Shown one piece after another: positions 38,087 to 46,931 of a stretch of 64,000 nt of DNA. The translations under genes and the position numbers were made by a program. The stretch comes from Clostridiaceae bacterium (GTDB lineage Bacteria; Bacillota; Clostridia; DSM-8532), in the NCBI GenBank assembly GCA_012719545.1, contig JAAYAD010000078.1, forward strand, positions 92,597 through 156,596. The letters run 5' to 3'. The notes below the pieces were generated by a model. The model saw only the letters and a program-made list of their open reading frames with translations. It ran no database searches and had not been told where the DNA came from. Numbering within the stretch: position 1 is the stretch's first letter; each line of letters starts with the position of its first letter.

Positions 38087-39130
38087 TCATTCACAATCAT
38101 TTTTTCTACAGCCTATGTTAAGATACGGGATAGCATTTAAGTCTAAACCGGCAAAATCACCAGTAAGATATGAGTAATAACCGGCAGCCGCAATCATGGC
38201 AGCGTTGTCGGTGCAATAAATTGGTGCAGGATAAAGGGATCTAATCCCTTTCTTTTTTGCCCTTTTTGCTAAAGTATCCCTTAGCTGCGAGTTGGAAGCA
38301 ACGCCCCCTGCAAGGCATATGGTTTTTGCACCAAAATACTGGGCGGCTTTTATTGTATGGTCAACCAAAACATCCACCACAGCCTTTTGGAAAGATGCGC
38401 AGATATCCGGTATGGAAAGCTCTTCCCCCGTCTGACGGGCATGGTTTACATGGTTAATGACGGCAGTTTTTAAGCCCGAAAATGAAAAGTCATAGGGAGC
38501 GTCATTAAAATTGACCCTTGGAAAGCGAATAGCTTCAGGATTTCCCTCTCTTGCCATTCTGTCCACGGCAGGACCTCCGGGATATCCCAGGCCAAGTACA
38601 CGTGCAATTTTATCAAAGGCTTCTCCTGCAGCATCGTCCCTTGTTTTGCCCAAAACTTCAAACTCCAGATAGTCCCGGACATAAACTATATGGCTGTGTC
38701 CTCCCGATGCTACAAGGCATATATAGGGAGGTTCCAAGTCCTCATGGGTTATATAATTGGCGGCAATATGCCCTTCAATGTGATGTACCTTTAAAAGGGG
38801 CTTGTCCAAAGCAACGGCAATAGCTTTTGCCGCAGAAACTCCTACAAGAAGGGCACCCACAAGGCCGGGGCCGTAAGTCACCGCTATGCCGTCAACCTCG
38901 TTTAATGTAACCTGCGCTTCCTTTAAAGCAGAGTCGATTACAGGCAGAATAAGTTCCACATGCCTTCTTGATGCTATTTCAGGCACTACTCCCCCATATT
39001 CTGCATGAAGGTCGGCCTGGGATGAAATTATGTTTGACAAAACCTTTCGACCGTTTAGTACAACTGAAGCTGATGTCTCATCACAGCTTGTTTCTATTCC
39101 TAAAATAATAGTATCTTTAACCTTTTCCAT
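38087..39130 (-). CDS. tsaD: tRNA N6-adenosine threonylcarbamoyltransferase
   Basis: Transfers the threonylcarbamoyl group to A37 of ANN-decoding tRNAs (t6A), working with TsaB and Tsa[16 protein letters not shown] is the ATPase-fold start, and the metal-binding motif is [21 protein letters not shown] and [13 protein letters not shown] are conserved. The length of 347 residues is standard. The start follows GGGTG. It lies 12 bases after uppP in the same direction, so they are probably co-transcribed. Confidence 0.96.
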   Translation of the reverse strand: MEKVKDTIILGIETSCDETSASVVLNGRKVLSNIISSQADLHAEYGGVVPEIASRRHVELILPVIDSALKEAQVTLNEVDGIAVTYGPGLVGALLVGVSAAKAIAVALDKPLLKVHHIEGHIAANYITHEDLEPPYICLVASGGHSHIVYVRDYLEFEVLGKTRDDAAGEAFDKIARVLGLGYPGGPAVDRMAREGNPEAIRFPRVNFNDAPYDFSFSGLKTAVINHVNHARQTGEELSIPDICASFQKAVVDVLVDHTIKAAQYFGAKTICLAGGVASNSQLRDTLAKRAKKKGIRSLYPAPIYCTDNAAMIAAAGYYSYLTGDFAGLDLNAIPYLNIGCRKNDCE

Positions 39131-39142
39131 TTTTTCACCCGT

Positions 39143-39952
39143 TTATATAAGCCAGCCTAAGCTATCCTTAAAGAATAACTGACCAATAATTATAAGAGCC
39201 CCAAGGGCAAAGACATAGTAGGAAAAATACCTGAGCTTCATTTTCTTAACAGCCGCAAGCATAATCTTTATGGCCAAAAATCCTGTAATTCCTGCGGCAA
39301 GCATTCCTGCAACAAGGTTTACAATACCTACGCTTTGTAAAGCCATGCTCTCTCCTTTTATAATATCGATACCATCCAAAAGCGCTCCTCCAAGAATGGG
39401 AGGAATGGACATTAAAAAGCAGAAATCTGCCGCAAATCCTTTTTCCAGACCCAGTGCGAGGGATGCGGTAATGGTCATGCCAGAGCGGGATACTGCCGGC
39501 ATAAGTGCAATGCCCTGTGCAGCACCAATCAGCAGTGAATCGGAGGTTTTAAGCTCCTGTAAACCCTTGCGCCCGTTTGCCATCTTCTCGGCGAAAATAA
39601 GGGCTAGACCTGTAAATATAAATCCGGGGCCCAAAACAAAAGGATTTACATATGTACTTTCTATGGCATCTCCAAAAAGGACAGTAAGAATTACCGCAGG
39701 TATAGTAGCAACCACAATCTGTATAGGAAGCTTGGAAAAAGGATTTTTTATCATGTCCCAAATCTTTTTCCAGTAGAAGAATACAACGGCAAACAGTGTA
39801 GCCACATGCATGGCAACAGATATGGTCATAATAGCCGCTTCATCAACGCCTAAAAGCCGTTGAACAAGCACAAGATGTCCTGAGCTGCTGACAGGAAGAA
39901 ATTCAGTAACACCCTGGACAATACCTATTATAATTGCATCAATAAGTTCCAT
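39143..39952 (-). CDS. uppP: Undecaprenyl-diphosphatase
   Basis: Membrane phosphatase (BacA/UppP family) that recycles the lipid carrier of cell-wall synthesis and gives bacitracin tolerance. GIVQGVTEFLPVSSSGHLVLVQ near residue 11 and MPAVSRSGMTITASLALGL near 153 are the two catalytic motifs. About eight hydrophobic segments are visible in 269 residues. It is transcribed with tsaD, which follows after 12 bases. Confidence 0.96.
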   Translation of the reverse strand: MELIDAIIIGIVQGVTEFLPVSSSGHLVLVQRLLGVDEAAIMTISVAMHVATLFAVVFFYWKKIWDMIKNPFSKLPIQIVVATIPAVILTVLFGDAIESTYVNPFVLGPGFIFTGLALIFAEKMANGRKGLQELKTSDSLLIGAAQGIALMPAVSRSGMTITASLALGLEKGFAADFCFLMSIPPILGGALLDGIDIIKGESMALQSVGIVNLVAGMLAAGITGFLAIKIMLAAVKKMKLRYFSYYVFALGALIIIGQLFFKDSLGWLI

Positions 39953-40097
39953 TACTACATCTCCAATCCAATTAAACTAGCTTACTGATTTAAAATTGGA
40001 AGGGGCATATATGCCCCTTAAATTCAGTTTTCCAAGTCTCATTATATTATATAGGACTTGATAATATTTCCACAAGTTAAATCCTTGTTCCTCCCAA

Positions 40098-40199
40098 AAG
40101 ACTGTGCGAAACCATTGCGCTGCATAAGGCTTAAATCGTTTTAATAGTTATGATATAACTCAACAGGCTTACAGCCGTAAATAATTCTCGCACAGTCTT
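40098..40199. repeat. 102-bp inverted-repeat element
   Basis: AAGACTGTGCGA (40098-40109) is the exact complement of the sequence at 40188-40199. The ends share GRCTGTGMGA with the 34337-34550 element. It sits 4 bases past the stop of the DUF4015 gene and may also serve as its terminator. Confidence 0.55.
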
Positions 40200-40202
40200 C
40201 CA

Positions 40203-41498
40203 TTATTCCGGCAAAAAGGCTGCTTCAACATAATCGTTGCGTGCATTCCAGAATATCCACTCGTCATAGCCTGCATCATACACAGCCTTAATCTGGGCGC
40301 GGTATTCTTCAACACCGTATTTCTTCCAATAACCTGATGGCAGGTAATCTGCCGTAAAGCCCTGTATATATGGTCTCATTTTTAGGTTGTAGCCTTCCTG
40401 CTTTTCTATCCTCTCTTTACCCACCATGAGGGTGTTATAGACTACTTCATATGGCTTTAAGTCAGGATGGGTAAATAATACACCATTGATTCTTTGTCCT
40501 ACGCCATTGCCCATGGAACCTTTTTTGGCGTTATTGGCAAAATGTGAAGGATAAATCATGGGGCAGATATAGTCAAGGCTCCGTCCTATTGTCTCCAGGG
40601 TTTGGCCTATTTCACCGTTGTCCTTTGTAGAGATAAGAGGCATGCCAAATACATCTGCCGACAAAATTGTGTCGGGTGGCAGGCTGTTTCTGGCATAGCG
40701 TATGAAGCCTTCGATAATATCACTTCTTGTCTTTCCTTCGGGAAGATCCAGCTTATAGTCATAAAGGCTTGTTTCAGGGAAACGTATATAGTCAAACTGG
40801 ATTTCGTCAAAGCCAAACTGGATTGCCTCCTTGGCTATGTCAACAACATAGTCCCAGGCCTCTTGCTTTGTGGCATCTAGCCACATGGAATTTTTATTGA
40901 ATACGCTTCCTGATGCTGTCTTTATGGCTAAATCAGGATTATATTTGGTTATGGTTGAATCCTTGAAGGTTACCATACGGGCTATAACAATAATGTTATT
41001 GTCATGGAGCTTTTTGGTAACCTCCCTGATATCAAAGCCCGGGGTATCTGCCTTTGCCTTGTTGACAATATCCAGCTGGGAATCATACATGATGACTCCG
41101 GCATCATTCTTTATATCAATGACATAAGCATTTATCTCGGTTTTATTGGCAAGTTCAATATAATGATCCAGATTGTTTCTTACAGAGGTACTGTTAAGGT
41201 AAAGAGCCTTTACCGGAACATCAATCTTTCTGGTGCTCCGTCTGTCTTCACCATTTCCTTGAGCAGGGTCAGGTGTTGGCTCCGGAGTCGGAGTTGGTGT
41301 TGGAGTGGGTGTCAAAGTTTCTGTTGGTGTCGGAGTAGGAGATGGTGAATCCGTTGGTAACGGACTTTCCGTTGACGGTGCGGGATTGGTATTATTGTTC
41401 CTTGTGGACATAATTACCCCAAGGACAACTAAAGATACAATGGTCAGAACTACTGCGACTATCATTGCGGTATTTTGTCTTTTGTTTTTGCCCTGCAT
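40203..41498 (-). CDS. DUF4015 family putative glycoside hydrolase, membrane-anchored
   Basis: An N-terminal membrane segment (MIVAVVLTIVSLVVLGVIM) is followed by a Pro/Thr-rich linker (PTETLTPTPTPTPTPEPTP) and a TIM-barrel-like domain: VKALYLNSTSVRNN, INAYVIDIKNDAGVIMYDS, FGFDEIQFDYIRFPE, ILSADVFGM and YICPMIYPSHF. These belong to the DUF4015 family, distantly related to GH13-like and YngK-type hydrolases. The aspartates and glutamates in DEIQFDYIRFPE look catalytic. The protein faces outward. No substrate can be assigned; the family is common in spore-formers. It is a single gene between uppP and the spoVA operon. Confidence 0.88.
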   Translation of the reverse strand: MQGKNKRQNTAMIVAVVLTIVSLVVLGVIMSTRNNNTNPAPSTESPLPTDSPSPTPTPTETLTPTPTPTPTPEPTPDPAQGNGEDRRSTRKIDVPVKALYLNSTSVRNNLDHYIELANKTEINAYVIDIKNDAGVIMYDSQLDIVNKAKADTPGFDIREVTKKLHDNNIIVIARMVTFKDSTITKYNPDLAIKTASGSVFNKNSMWLDATKQEAWDYVVDIAKEAIQFGFDEIQFDYIRFPETSLYDYKLDLPEGKTRSDIIEGFIRYARNSLPPDTILSADVFGMPLISTKDNGEIGQTLETIGRSLDYICPMIYPSHFANNAKKGSMGNGVGQRINGVLFTHPDLKPYEVVYNTLMVGKERIEKQEGYNLKMRPYIQGFTADYLPSGYWKKYGVEEYRAQIKAVYDAGYDEWIFWNARNDYVEAAFLPE

Positions 41499-41569
41499 TT
41501 TCTTTTTCTCCTTTTTAATTGAAGTTGGATTACTTAAGCTGCTTTTTCAGGATTTATTTTTTCCATAAA

Positions 41570-41599
41570 CAATCCAGCCCATTTGACATGGCTGGATTG
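41570..41599 (-). terminator. spoVA operon terminator
   Basis: CAATCCAGCC pairs perfectly with GGCTGGATTG; a short T-rich tail follows on each strand. It lies just past spoVAE. Confidence 0.75.
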
Positions 41600-41631
41600 T
41601 TTCTTCCTGTAATATTCTATCATATTAGACG

Positions 41632-41991
41632 TTAATTTTTTATCTTAGGTTTTGATATTATCGACATAATATAACCAAAAACAACAGCAGCCGTAATTCC
41701 TGCCGCCGATGCCTTTACTCCTCCGGTAAAGGCTCCTAACAGACCGCTGTTATCCACTTCTTTAATAACACCCTTTGCAAGAAGATTGCCAAAACCGGTG
41801 AGTGGTACCGAAGCTCCTGCACCTCCCCATTCCACCAGGGGCTGGTAGAGGCCGAAATACCCAAGAACTACGCCTGTCACAACATATATAACCATAATCC
41901 TGGCGGGAGTAAGCTTAGTCAAATCTATCAGCAATTGTCCTATTACACAAATAACTCCACCCAATACGAAGGCTTTGAGAATCTCGTTCAT
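41632..41991 (-). CDS. spoVAE: Stage V sporulation protein AE
   Basis: Small inner-membrane protein of the spore SpoVA channel, which moves calcium-dipicolinate. It is 119 residues with about four hydrophobic segments. ILKAFVLGGVICVIGQLLIDLTKLTPARI at the start and GAGASVPLTGFGNLLAKGVIKEV are the family motifs. It follows spoVAD after a 70-base gap. It shares its fold and the VPLTGFGN-type motif with spoVAC. Confidence 0.94.
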   Translation of the reverse strand: MNEILKAFVLGGVICVIGQLLIDLTKLTPARIMVIYVVTGVVLGYFGLYQPLVEWGGAGASVPLTGFGNLLAKGVIKEVDNSGLLGAFTGGVKASAAGITAAVVFGYIMSIISKPKIKN

Positions 41992-42061
41992 TGCCGTCCC
42001 TTCCTTTGCTAAAATAAAATGCCGTCAATGGTCGTAATATAAAGTTTAATGCGGTTCACAA

Positions 42062-43069
42062 TCAGGCTTCTATACACACCCCGTGGGCTATGGATGGTAT
42101 GGTCTCGCCCTGTTTAATTCTTGTAGGGCTTAACAGCGCACCGGTTGCTACAAAGAGAATACGTTTAAGCTGATTATTCCTAAAACGCTCCATAATATAT
42201 GAAGACAAAACAGTCGCACTGCAGGCACAGCCGCTTCCGCCGCATACAACATCCTGCCTGTTTAAATCAAAAATCATGGTTCCGCAGTCATGATGCTTGT
42301 CCTTGGTATCTATGCCGTTTCTTTTCAAAAGCTCAACAAGCATCTGGCTTCCGAAACTTCCAAGGTCGCCTGTTAAAATCATATCATACTCATCAACGGT
42401 TCTGCCCGTATCCTTAAGATGGGCCATGATGGTATCGGCTGCCGCCGGAGCCATTGCCGCGCCCATGTTGTTTGAGTCTTTGATTCCCTCATCCACAATT
42501 TTTCCGGGGGTTACACAGGTTATTCTTGGACCCTGGCCTTCCTTTGAAAGTATAACGGCTCCTGCCCCCGTAACGGTCCATTGTGATGTGGGAGTTCTTT
42601 GGGAGCCATATTCAAGTGGGAACCTGAACTGTCTTTCGGCAGAGCAGAAATGGCTGGATACAGCACAAACCACATTGGATGCAGCCCCGCTGTCAATCAG
42701 CATGGAGGCCAGCACCAGAGATTCGCTCATGGTGGAGCAGGCACCGAACAGACCGAAATAAGGAATACTCACATCCCTGAATGCATAGCTTGCTGCCGTA
42801 CACTGATTAAGTAAATCACCCGAGAGAATGAAATCAATATCAGATGCAGATTTGCCGCTTTTTTCAAGAGCCTTGTTATAGGCGTTCAGCATGAAGCGTG
42901 ATTCAGCGGCTTCAAAGGTCTTTTCTCCCGCGTATTCATCCTCAATGATGTCATCAAAATATCTGGCAAGGGGGCCTTCCCCTTCCTTCTTTCCAACTAT
43001 CGCAGCGCTTCCTATGATTACGGGCTGAGTATCAAGAACTACAGTCTGGGTTCCGAGCTTTTTAGCCAA
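42062..43069 (-). CDS. spoVAD: Stage V sporulation protein AD
   Basis: Soluble thiolase-fold protein that binds dipicolinic acid and docks on the SpoVA membrane proteins. Recognised by VVLDTQPVIIGSAAIVGKKEGEGPL, IPYFGLFGACSTMSESL and HHDCGTMIFDLNRQDV. The length of 335 residues is standard. The start codon is TTG, directly after the spoVAC stop, with AGGTGAT upstream, so the genes are coupled. Confidence 0.95.
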   Translation of the reverse strand: MAKKLGTQTVVLDTQPVIIGSAAIVGKKEGEGPLARYFDDIIEDEYAGEKTFEAAESRFMLNAYNKALEKSGKSASDIDFILSGDLLNQCTAASYAFRDVSIPYFGLFGACSTMSESLVLASMLIDSGAASNVVCAVSSHFCSAERQFRFPLEYGSQRTPTSQWTVTGAGAVILSKEGQGPRITCVTPGKIVDEGIKDSNNMGAAMAPAAADTIMAHLKDTGRTVDEYDMILTGDLGSFGSQMLVELLKRNGIDTKDKHHDCGTMIFDLNRQDVVCGGSGCACSATVLSSYIMERFRNNQLKRILFVATGALLSPTRIKQGETIPSIAHGVCIEA

Positions 43070-43522
43070 TTATATCACCTGCTTCCAGATAAAATAGACT
43101 AATCCCGCAATTACAGATGCAAAAATGCCATATACCAGAACCGGGCCGGCTATTAAAAACATCTGGGCTCCAACTCCCATAATGTATCCTTCTTTTTTGT
43201 ATTCCATGGCAGGAGATACTATGGAGTTGGAAAAGCCGGTTATAGGAACCAGAGCTCCCGCTCTGCCAAACTTGCTTATATTGTCATAAATATTGACTGC
43301 TGTTAAAAAAGCCCCCAGAAATATCATCGAAATGCTTGTAATGGCTGCAGCCGTTTCTTTATCGGCACCGTAATTTTCCGCTATCATCATAATGATTTGA
43401 CCCACAGAGCAGATTGCCCCGCCTGTTACAAATGCTGCAAGCACGTTTCTGACTGTTCGAGATCCGGGAGCTTTTTTCTCAACAAGTTCCTGATATTCAA
43501 ATTTGCTTAAGGTTTTACTCAT
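43070..43522 (-). CDS. spoVAC: Stage V sporulation protein AC
   Basis: Membrane channel subunit (mechanosensitive in Bacillus) for dipicolinic acid. YQELVEKKAPGSRTVRNVLAAFVTGGAICSVGQ and ALVPITGFSNSIVSPAMEYKKEGYIMGVGAQMF are family motifs. It is 150 residues with four or five membrane segments. It is the first gene of the minimal C-D-E set; spoVAA, AB and AF are absent here, as in many Clostridia. Sigma-G control is expected from known biology, but I could not identify a clear sigma-G promoter. Confidence 0.95.
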   Translation of the reverse strand: MSKTLSKFEYQELVEKKAPGSRTVRNVLAAFVTGGAICSVGQIIMMIAENYGADKETAAAITSISMIFLGAFLTAVNIYDNISKFGRAGALVPITGFSNSIVSPAMEYKKEGYIMGVGAQMFLIAGPVLVYGIFASVIAGLVYFIWKQVI

Positions 43523-43648
43523 ACATTATCCGGCAACTAAAGTGCCGCCCCCATCTCCTTCCTGATTTTGATTACTCATTTGCATCAAAAGCGAAGCACA
43601 ATAAAACAGTCAATTGCTTAAATGTTTGCTACTTTGATACATTAATCC

Positions 43649-43831
43649 CTATAAACAGGTTAATTTATGGGTATGCACAATGCTTCTTTCGCCCATAACA
43701 TAGGTTCCTCTGTTAGGTTCTTTGTTTTTTCCGCCGAAGGCTACAAAATAAATAACGGCGGCAGTGGTGAGAATAAGTACTATTATTGCTATAAGGACCG
43801 GAATTTTAATTTTACGTACTGTTTTTTCCAT
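43649..43831 (-). CDS. Small single-pass membrane protein of unknown function
   Basis: A 60-residue protein from ATG 43831: a basic N-terminus (MEKTVRKIKI), one membrane segment (PVLIAIIVLILTTAAVIYFVAF) and a 25-residue polar tail ending in HTHKLTCL. I do not recognise a family. Its ribosome site GGGGTG lies in the 3' arm of a strong hairpin downstream of clpE, so its translation may be controlled by read-through or by RNA folding. It precedes the spoVA operon on the same strand. Confidence 0.55.
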   Translation of the reverse strand: MEKTVRKIKIPVLIAIIVLILTTAAVIYFVAFGGKNKEPNRGTYVMGERSIVHTHKLTCL

Positions 43832-43839
43832 AAAAACAC

Positions 43840-43880
43840 CCCGCATCATGAATTCACATTTAGATTTTCATTAATGCGGG
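43840..43880. terminator. clpE terminator overlapping the small gene's ribosome site
   Basis: CCCCGCAT pairs with ATGCGGGG, with further pairs inside. On the minus strand the hairpin is followed by TGTTTTTATG, so its 3' arm and tail include the ribosome site and start of the small membrane protein. On the plus strand it is followed by TTTTTATT. Confidence 0.75.
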
Positions 43881-43927
43881 GTTTTTATTCTTTTCAGCTA
43901 TTTCAACATATTTCTATTTTGAAAAGA

Positions 43928-46279
43928 TTAATTTTGATTGGCCTGAACCTGCGCAAGCTGTGGAAGTTCCGCAATCAGCATGGAAATCTTTCCGTCTTCG
44001 CATGTTACATGAATGGAACTGCCTTTGCTTATTTTACCGGCAAGGTAAAGCTCGGAAAGCTCATCCTCAATATAGCGCTGAATTGTTTTTCTTAAAGGAC
44101 GTGCGCCATATTTTGAATCATAGCCTTTTTCAAGAAGGAAAGCTTTTGCCTTGTCATCAAAGGTTATTGCCATTCCCTTTTCCTGAACATCCCTTATTAT
44201 ATCCTTAAGCATAATGTCGAGTATTTTTTCAAGCTGTTCACGAGTCAGCTCTTCAAATACAATTATTTCATCCACGCGGTTTAAGAATTCGGGACGGAAA
44301 GTCTCCCTTATGGCATTGTTGACCTTCTTTTCAAGAGCCTCATATCCATCCCTGTTAAAGCCTATTCCATTGGAACGCAGGCTTGTTCCGGCATTGGAAG
44401 TCATAATGAGAATGGTGTTTTCAAAGCTGACGGTTCTTCCGTTGCTGTCGGTTAAGCGTCCATCCTCCATAACCTGAAGAAGCATATTGAATACGTCAGG
44501 GTGTGCCTTTTCAATTTCATCCAGCAAAAGAACAGAATAAGGTTTTCTTCTTACCTTTTCGGTAAGCTGTCCTCCCTGGTCAAAGCCAATATATCCCGGA
44601 GGTGCGCCGATTAGCTTGGATACCGTGTGCTTTTCCATATACTCTGACATATCAAGCCTTATCATGGCGTCTTCATTTCCAAAAAGTTCGCATGCCAGGG
44701 CTTTTGCCAGCTCTGTCTTGCCTACGCCGGTGGGGCCTACGAAAATAAAGCTTGCGGGCTTTTTCTTTCTTCTGAAGTCGGAGCGTGTCCTCCTTATGGC
44801 TCGTGCAAGGCTGGATACACCTTTCTCCTGACCAACAACCCTCTGGTGGAGGCGTTCTTCAAGTTTAAGGAGCTTGGCAGCCTCTGTTTCGGAAATCCTC
44901 TGAACCGGTATACCCGTCCAGTTCTCAATTACATAGGCTACGTCATCCACTGTAACATCAAGGGTTCCAACTTCCTGCTCAAGCTTTTTAATCTGTTCCT
45001 GAATACGGCATTCTTCAACCTTATAGTCAGCCGCCTTTTTATAGTCATCGGCCATGGCAGCCTGCTCTTTGAGCTCCTGAATGTTTTTAAGCTCTTCCTT
45101 AAGCTTTGCAAGCTCAACAGAGCCCTGATTCTTAAGGTTAACCCTGGAGCCTGCCTCATCGATAACGTCAATTGCCTTATCAGGCAGGAAACGGTCATGG
45201 ATATACCTTGCAGACAATTTTACGGCTGCTTCAATTACCTCATCGGAGATTCTGGCCTGGTGGAAATCTTCATAATACTGCTTTATACCCTTCAGTATTT
45301 CAATGGTTTCCTCAATTGTAGGCTCATTTACCATTACAGGCTGGAACCTTCTTTCAAGTGCGGAATCCTTCTCGATATGTTTTCTGTAATCCTCAAGAGT
45401 TGTGGCTCCTATTACCTGTATATCACCGCGGGCAAGGGCAGGCTTTAAGATGTTTGCGGCATTCATGGCGCCGCCTTCGGCTTCCCCCGCTCCAACAATA
45501 TTATGAACCTCGTCTATAACGAGAATAATGTTTTTCTGTTCCCTGGCCTCGTCAATAATTGCCTTCATCCTTGCTTCAAACTGGCCCCTGAACTGGGTGC
45601 CTGCAACAATTGCCGCAAGGTCCAAAAGATAAATCTCCTTATCCAAAAGCTTCATGGGAACATTTTTTTCAACTATGCGCAGGGCAAGACCTTCAGCAAT
45701 GGCAGTCTTTCCAACCCCGGGCTCTCCCAGGAGAATGGGATTATTTTTTGTCCTGCGGTTTAAAATCTGCACAACCCGCTCTATTTCCTTATCACGGCCT
45801 ATAATTCTGTCAATGCCTCCTGCTTTGGCCTTTTCGTTTAAGTTTATACCAAAGTTATTAAGATTCTTTCTCGATGATTTGGCTTTGCCGGCATCATTTT
45901 TTACAGGATTTGAAGCCTTCTGGCTCTGGCTGTCTGTTCCTCCGCCAAAGCTTGCAAATGCATTGTTTATAAAGCGGAGCATTGAACTTGCATCAGCATC
46001 ATTCATAATGTTTTTCTTGCTGTCAGGGTCATTGCTGGAGGGCAGGGACTGGACAAACTCGTCCATGCTCATATTTCCAAAAAGCTCGGCCATCTGATTA
46101 TTCAAATTTTCCATATCCTCCTGGGTCATGCCTGACTGGGCAATCATCTGCTGCAGAGGTGCCAATCCCTGCTTTTGTGCACAGGTCATGCAAAGGCCCA
46201 TAGGTTCTGTTTTACCATCTATAACACGGGTTATAAAAACAACCGCAACATTTTCCTTGCAAATGGAACATTTCATCAT
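43928..46279 (-). CDS. clpE: ClpE-type AAA+ protease ATPase with N-terminal zinc finger
   Basis: HSP100 unfoldase that works with ClpP. The N-terminus has a C4-x2-C7-x22-C30-x2-C33 zinc finger, the hallmark of ClpE, instead of the ClpC N-domain. The first AAA module has GEPGVGKTA and the second GPTGVGKTE, with Walker B LLLDEIEKAHPDV. A UVR-like coiled linker (KEELKNIQELKEQAAMADDYKKAADYKVEE) lies between them. The length of 783 residues is slightly more than the usual 700-750. GGAGATG precedes the ATG pair. In firmicutes clpE is a CtsR heat-shock gene. No ctsR, mcsA or mcsB is near, so the gene stands alone. Confidence 0.92.
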   Translation of the reverse strand: MMKCSICKENVAVVFITRVIDGKTEPMGLCMTCAQKQGLAPLQQMIAQSGMTQEDMENLNNQMAELFGNMSMDEFVQSLPSSNDPDSKKNIMNDADASSMLRFINNAFASFGGGTDSQSQKASNPVKNDAGKAKSSRKNLNNFGINLNEKAKAGGIDRIIGRDKEIERVVQILNRRTKNNPILLGEPGVGKTAIAEGLALRIVEKNVPMKLLDKEIYLLDLAAIVAGTQFRGQFEARMKAIIDEAREQKNIILVIDEVHNIVGAGEAEGGAMNAANILKPALARGDIQVIGATTLEDYRKHIEKDSALERRFQPVMVNEPTIEETIEILKGIKQYYEDFHQARISDEVIEAAVKLSARYIHDRFLPDKAIDVIDEAGSRVNLKNQGSVELAKLKEELKNIQELKEQAAMADDYKKAADYKVEECRIQEQIKKLEQEVGTLDVTVDDVAYVIENWTGIPVQRISETEAAKLLKLEERLHQRVVGQEKGVSSLARAIRRTRSDFRRKKKPASFIFVGPTGVGKTELAKALACELFGNEDAMIRLDMSEYMEKHTVSKLIGAPPGYIGFDQGGQLTEKVRRKPYSVLLLDEIEKAHPDVFNMLLQVMEDGRLTDSNGRTVSFENTILIMTSNAGTSLRSNGIGFNRDGYEALEKKVNNAIRETFRPEFLNRVDEIIVFEELTREQLEKILDIMLKDIIRDVQEKGMAITFDDKAKAFLLEKGYDSKYGARPLRKTIQRYIEDELSELYLAGKISKGSSIHVTCEDGKISMLIAELPQLAQVQANQN

Positions 46280-46319
46280 GGTCTTCTCATCTCCTCACTA
46301 TAATTATAACATAGACTTT

Positions 46320-46346
46320 GGACAAAGAACAGAATTCAATTTGTCC
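46320..46346. promoter_or_regulatory. Inverted repeat upstream of clpE
   Basis: GGACAAA (46320-46326) and TTTGTCC (46340-46346) flank 13 bases near the -35 of the clpE TATAAT promoter. It could be a repressor site; it does not match the CtsR heptad repeat. Confidence 0.35.
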
Positions 46347-46365
46347 TTCCCTTACCTTTGAGATT

Positions 46366-46391
46366 TTAAAAAGCCGGCTCTATATAGCCGG
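46366..46391 (-). terminator. Terminator of the sigma-factor/kinase operon
   Basis: On the minus strand CCGGCT pairs with AGCCGG, followed by CTTTTTAAAA, just after the kinase stop. Confidence 0.8.
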
Positions 46392-46399
46392 ACGAAATC

Positions 46400-46855
46400 T
46401 CATGTTGTGCAATAAAGCCTTTTTATTACCTTAATTGCATTTCCCGTGCTGTTGAACTCCATACAATCGCAAAGGTTCTGAACTATAAACAATCCTCTTC
46501 CTGATTCATCCATATTGTCGGGATCAAGCTCTGAGATCTTTGAATATGCCAGATTCATAGTGGATATTAGATCAAATCCGCATCCCTGGTCCCTTATGGT
46601 AATTTCCAGTATATTTCCGCTGTCCCCAAGCCTTACCTCGAGGCATATCTTTTTATCCTTATCGCACTCATTCCCATGCTTTATAGCATTCTGAAGCAAT
46701 TCGCTCAAAATGACCTTAACATCAAAGCATTGTTCTTTATCTATGTCTGAAGCCGCCTGAAGCCTTTCTACAATTCTTTTTACCTCTTTGCAGACTTCAA
46801 AGGCATCATTTTCTATTACTCCCCTATATATTTCTATATTATTCTCTATTTCCAT
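46400..46855 (-). CDS. RsbW/SpoIIAB-like serine kinase (intact HATPase domain)
   Basis: A 151-residue GHKL ATPase-fold protein. The N-box ILSELLQNAIKHG keeps the Glu and Asn for Mg-ATP, the G1 box is IRDQGCGFD and the G2 box is GRGLFIVQNL, all intact. Such proteins bind a sigma factor or phosphorylate an anti-anti-sigma. The start 46855 is chosen because GGAGGG lies just upstream; the track start would place that site inside the gene. It follows the sigma gene, after the usual rsbV-rsbW-sig order, and may be the active kinase since the rsbW here is degenerate. Confidence 0.85.
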   Translation of the reverse strand: MEIENNIEIYRGVIENDAFEVCKEVKRIVERLQAASDIDKEQCFDVKVILSELLQNAIKHGNECDKDKKICLEVRLGDSGNILEITIRDQGCGFDLISTMNLAYSKISELDPDNMDESGRGLFIVQNLCDCMEFNSTGNAIKVIKRLYCTT

Positions 46856-46931
46856 TTCGATGATACCCTCCGCTGGCACGAATACGGAACCCTTGGCAAT
46901 GGATTACATTCTTAATAATATATACCCTTAT

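Noticed and set aside
41004-41568. Gly/Val-rich plus-strand ORFs
   Set aside because: They are antisense shadows of the Pro/Thr repeat linker in the DUF4015 protein.
43523-43648. Sigma-G promoter for the spoVA operon
   Set aside because: I looked for GNATR and CATNNTA boxes with 17-18 spacing and found no convincing pair.
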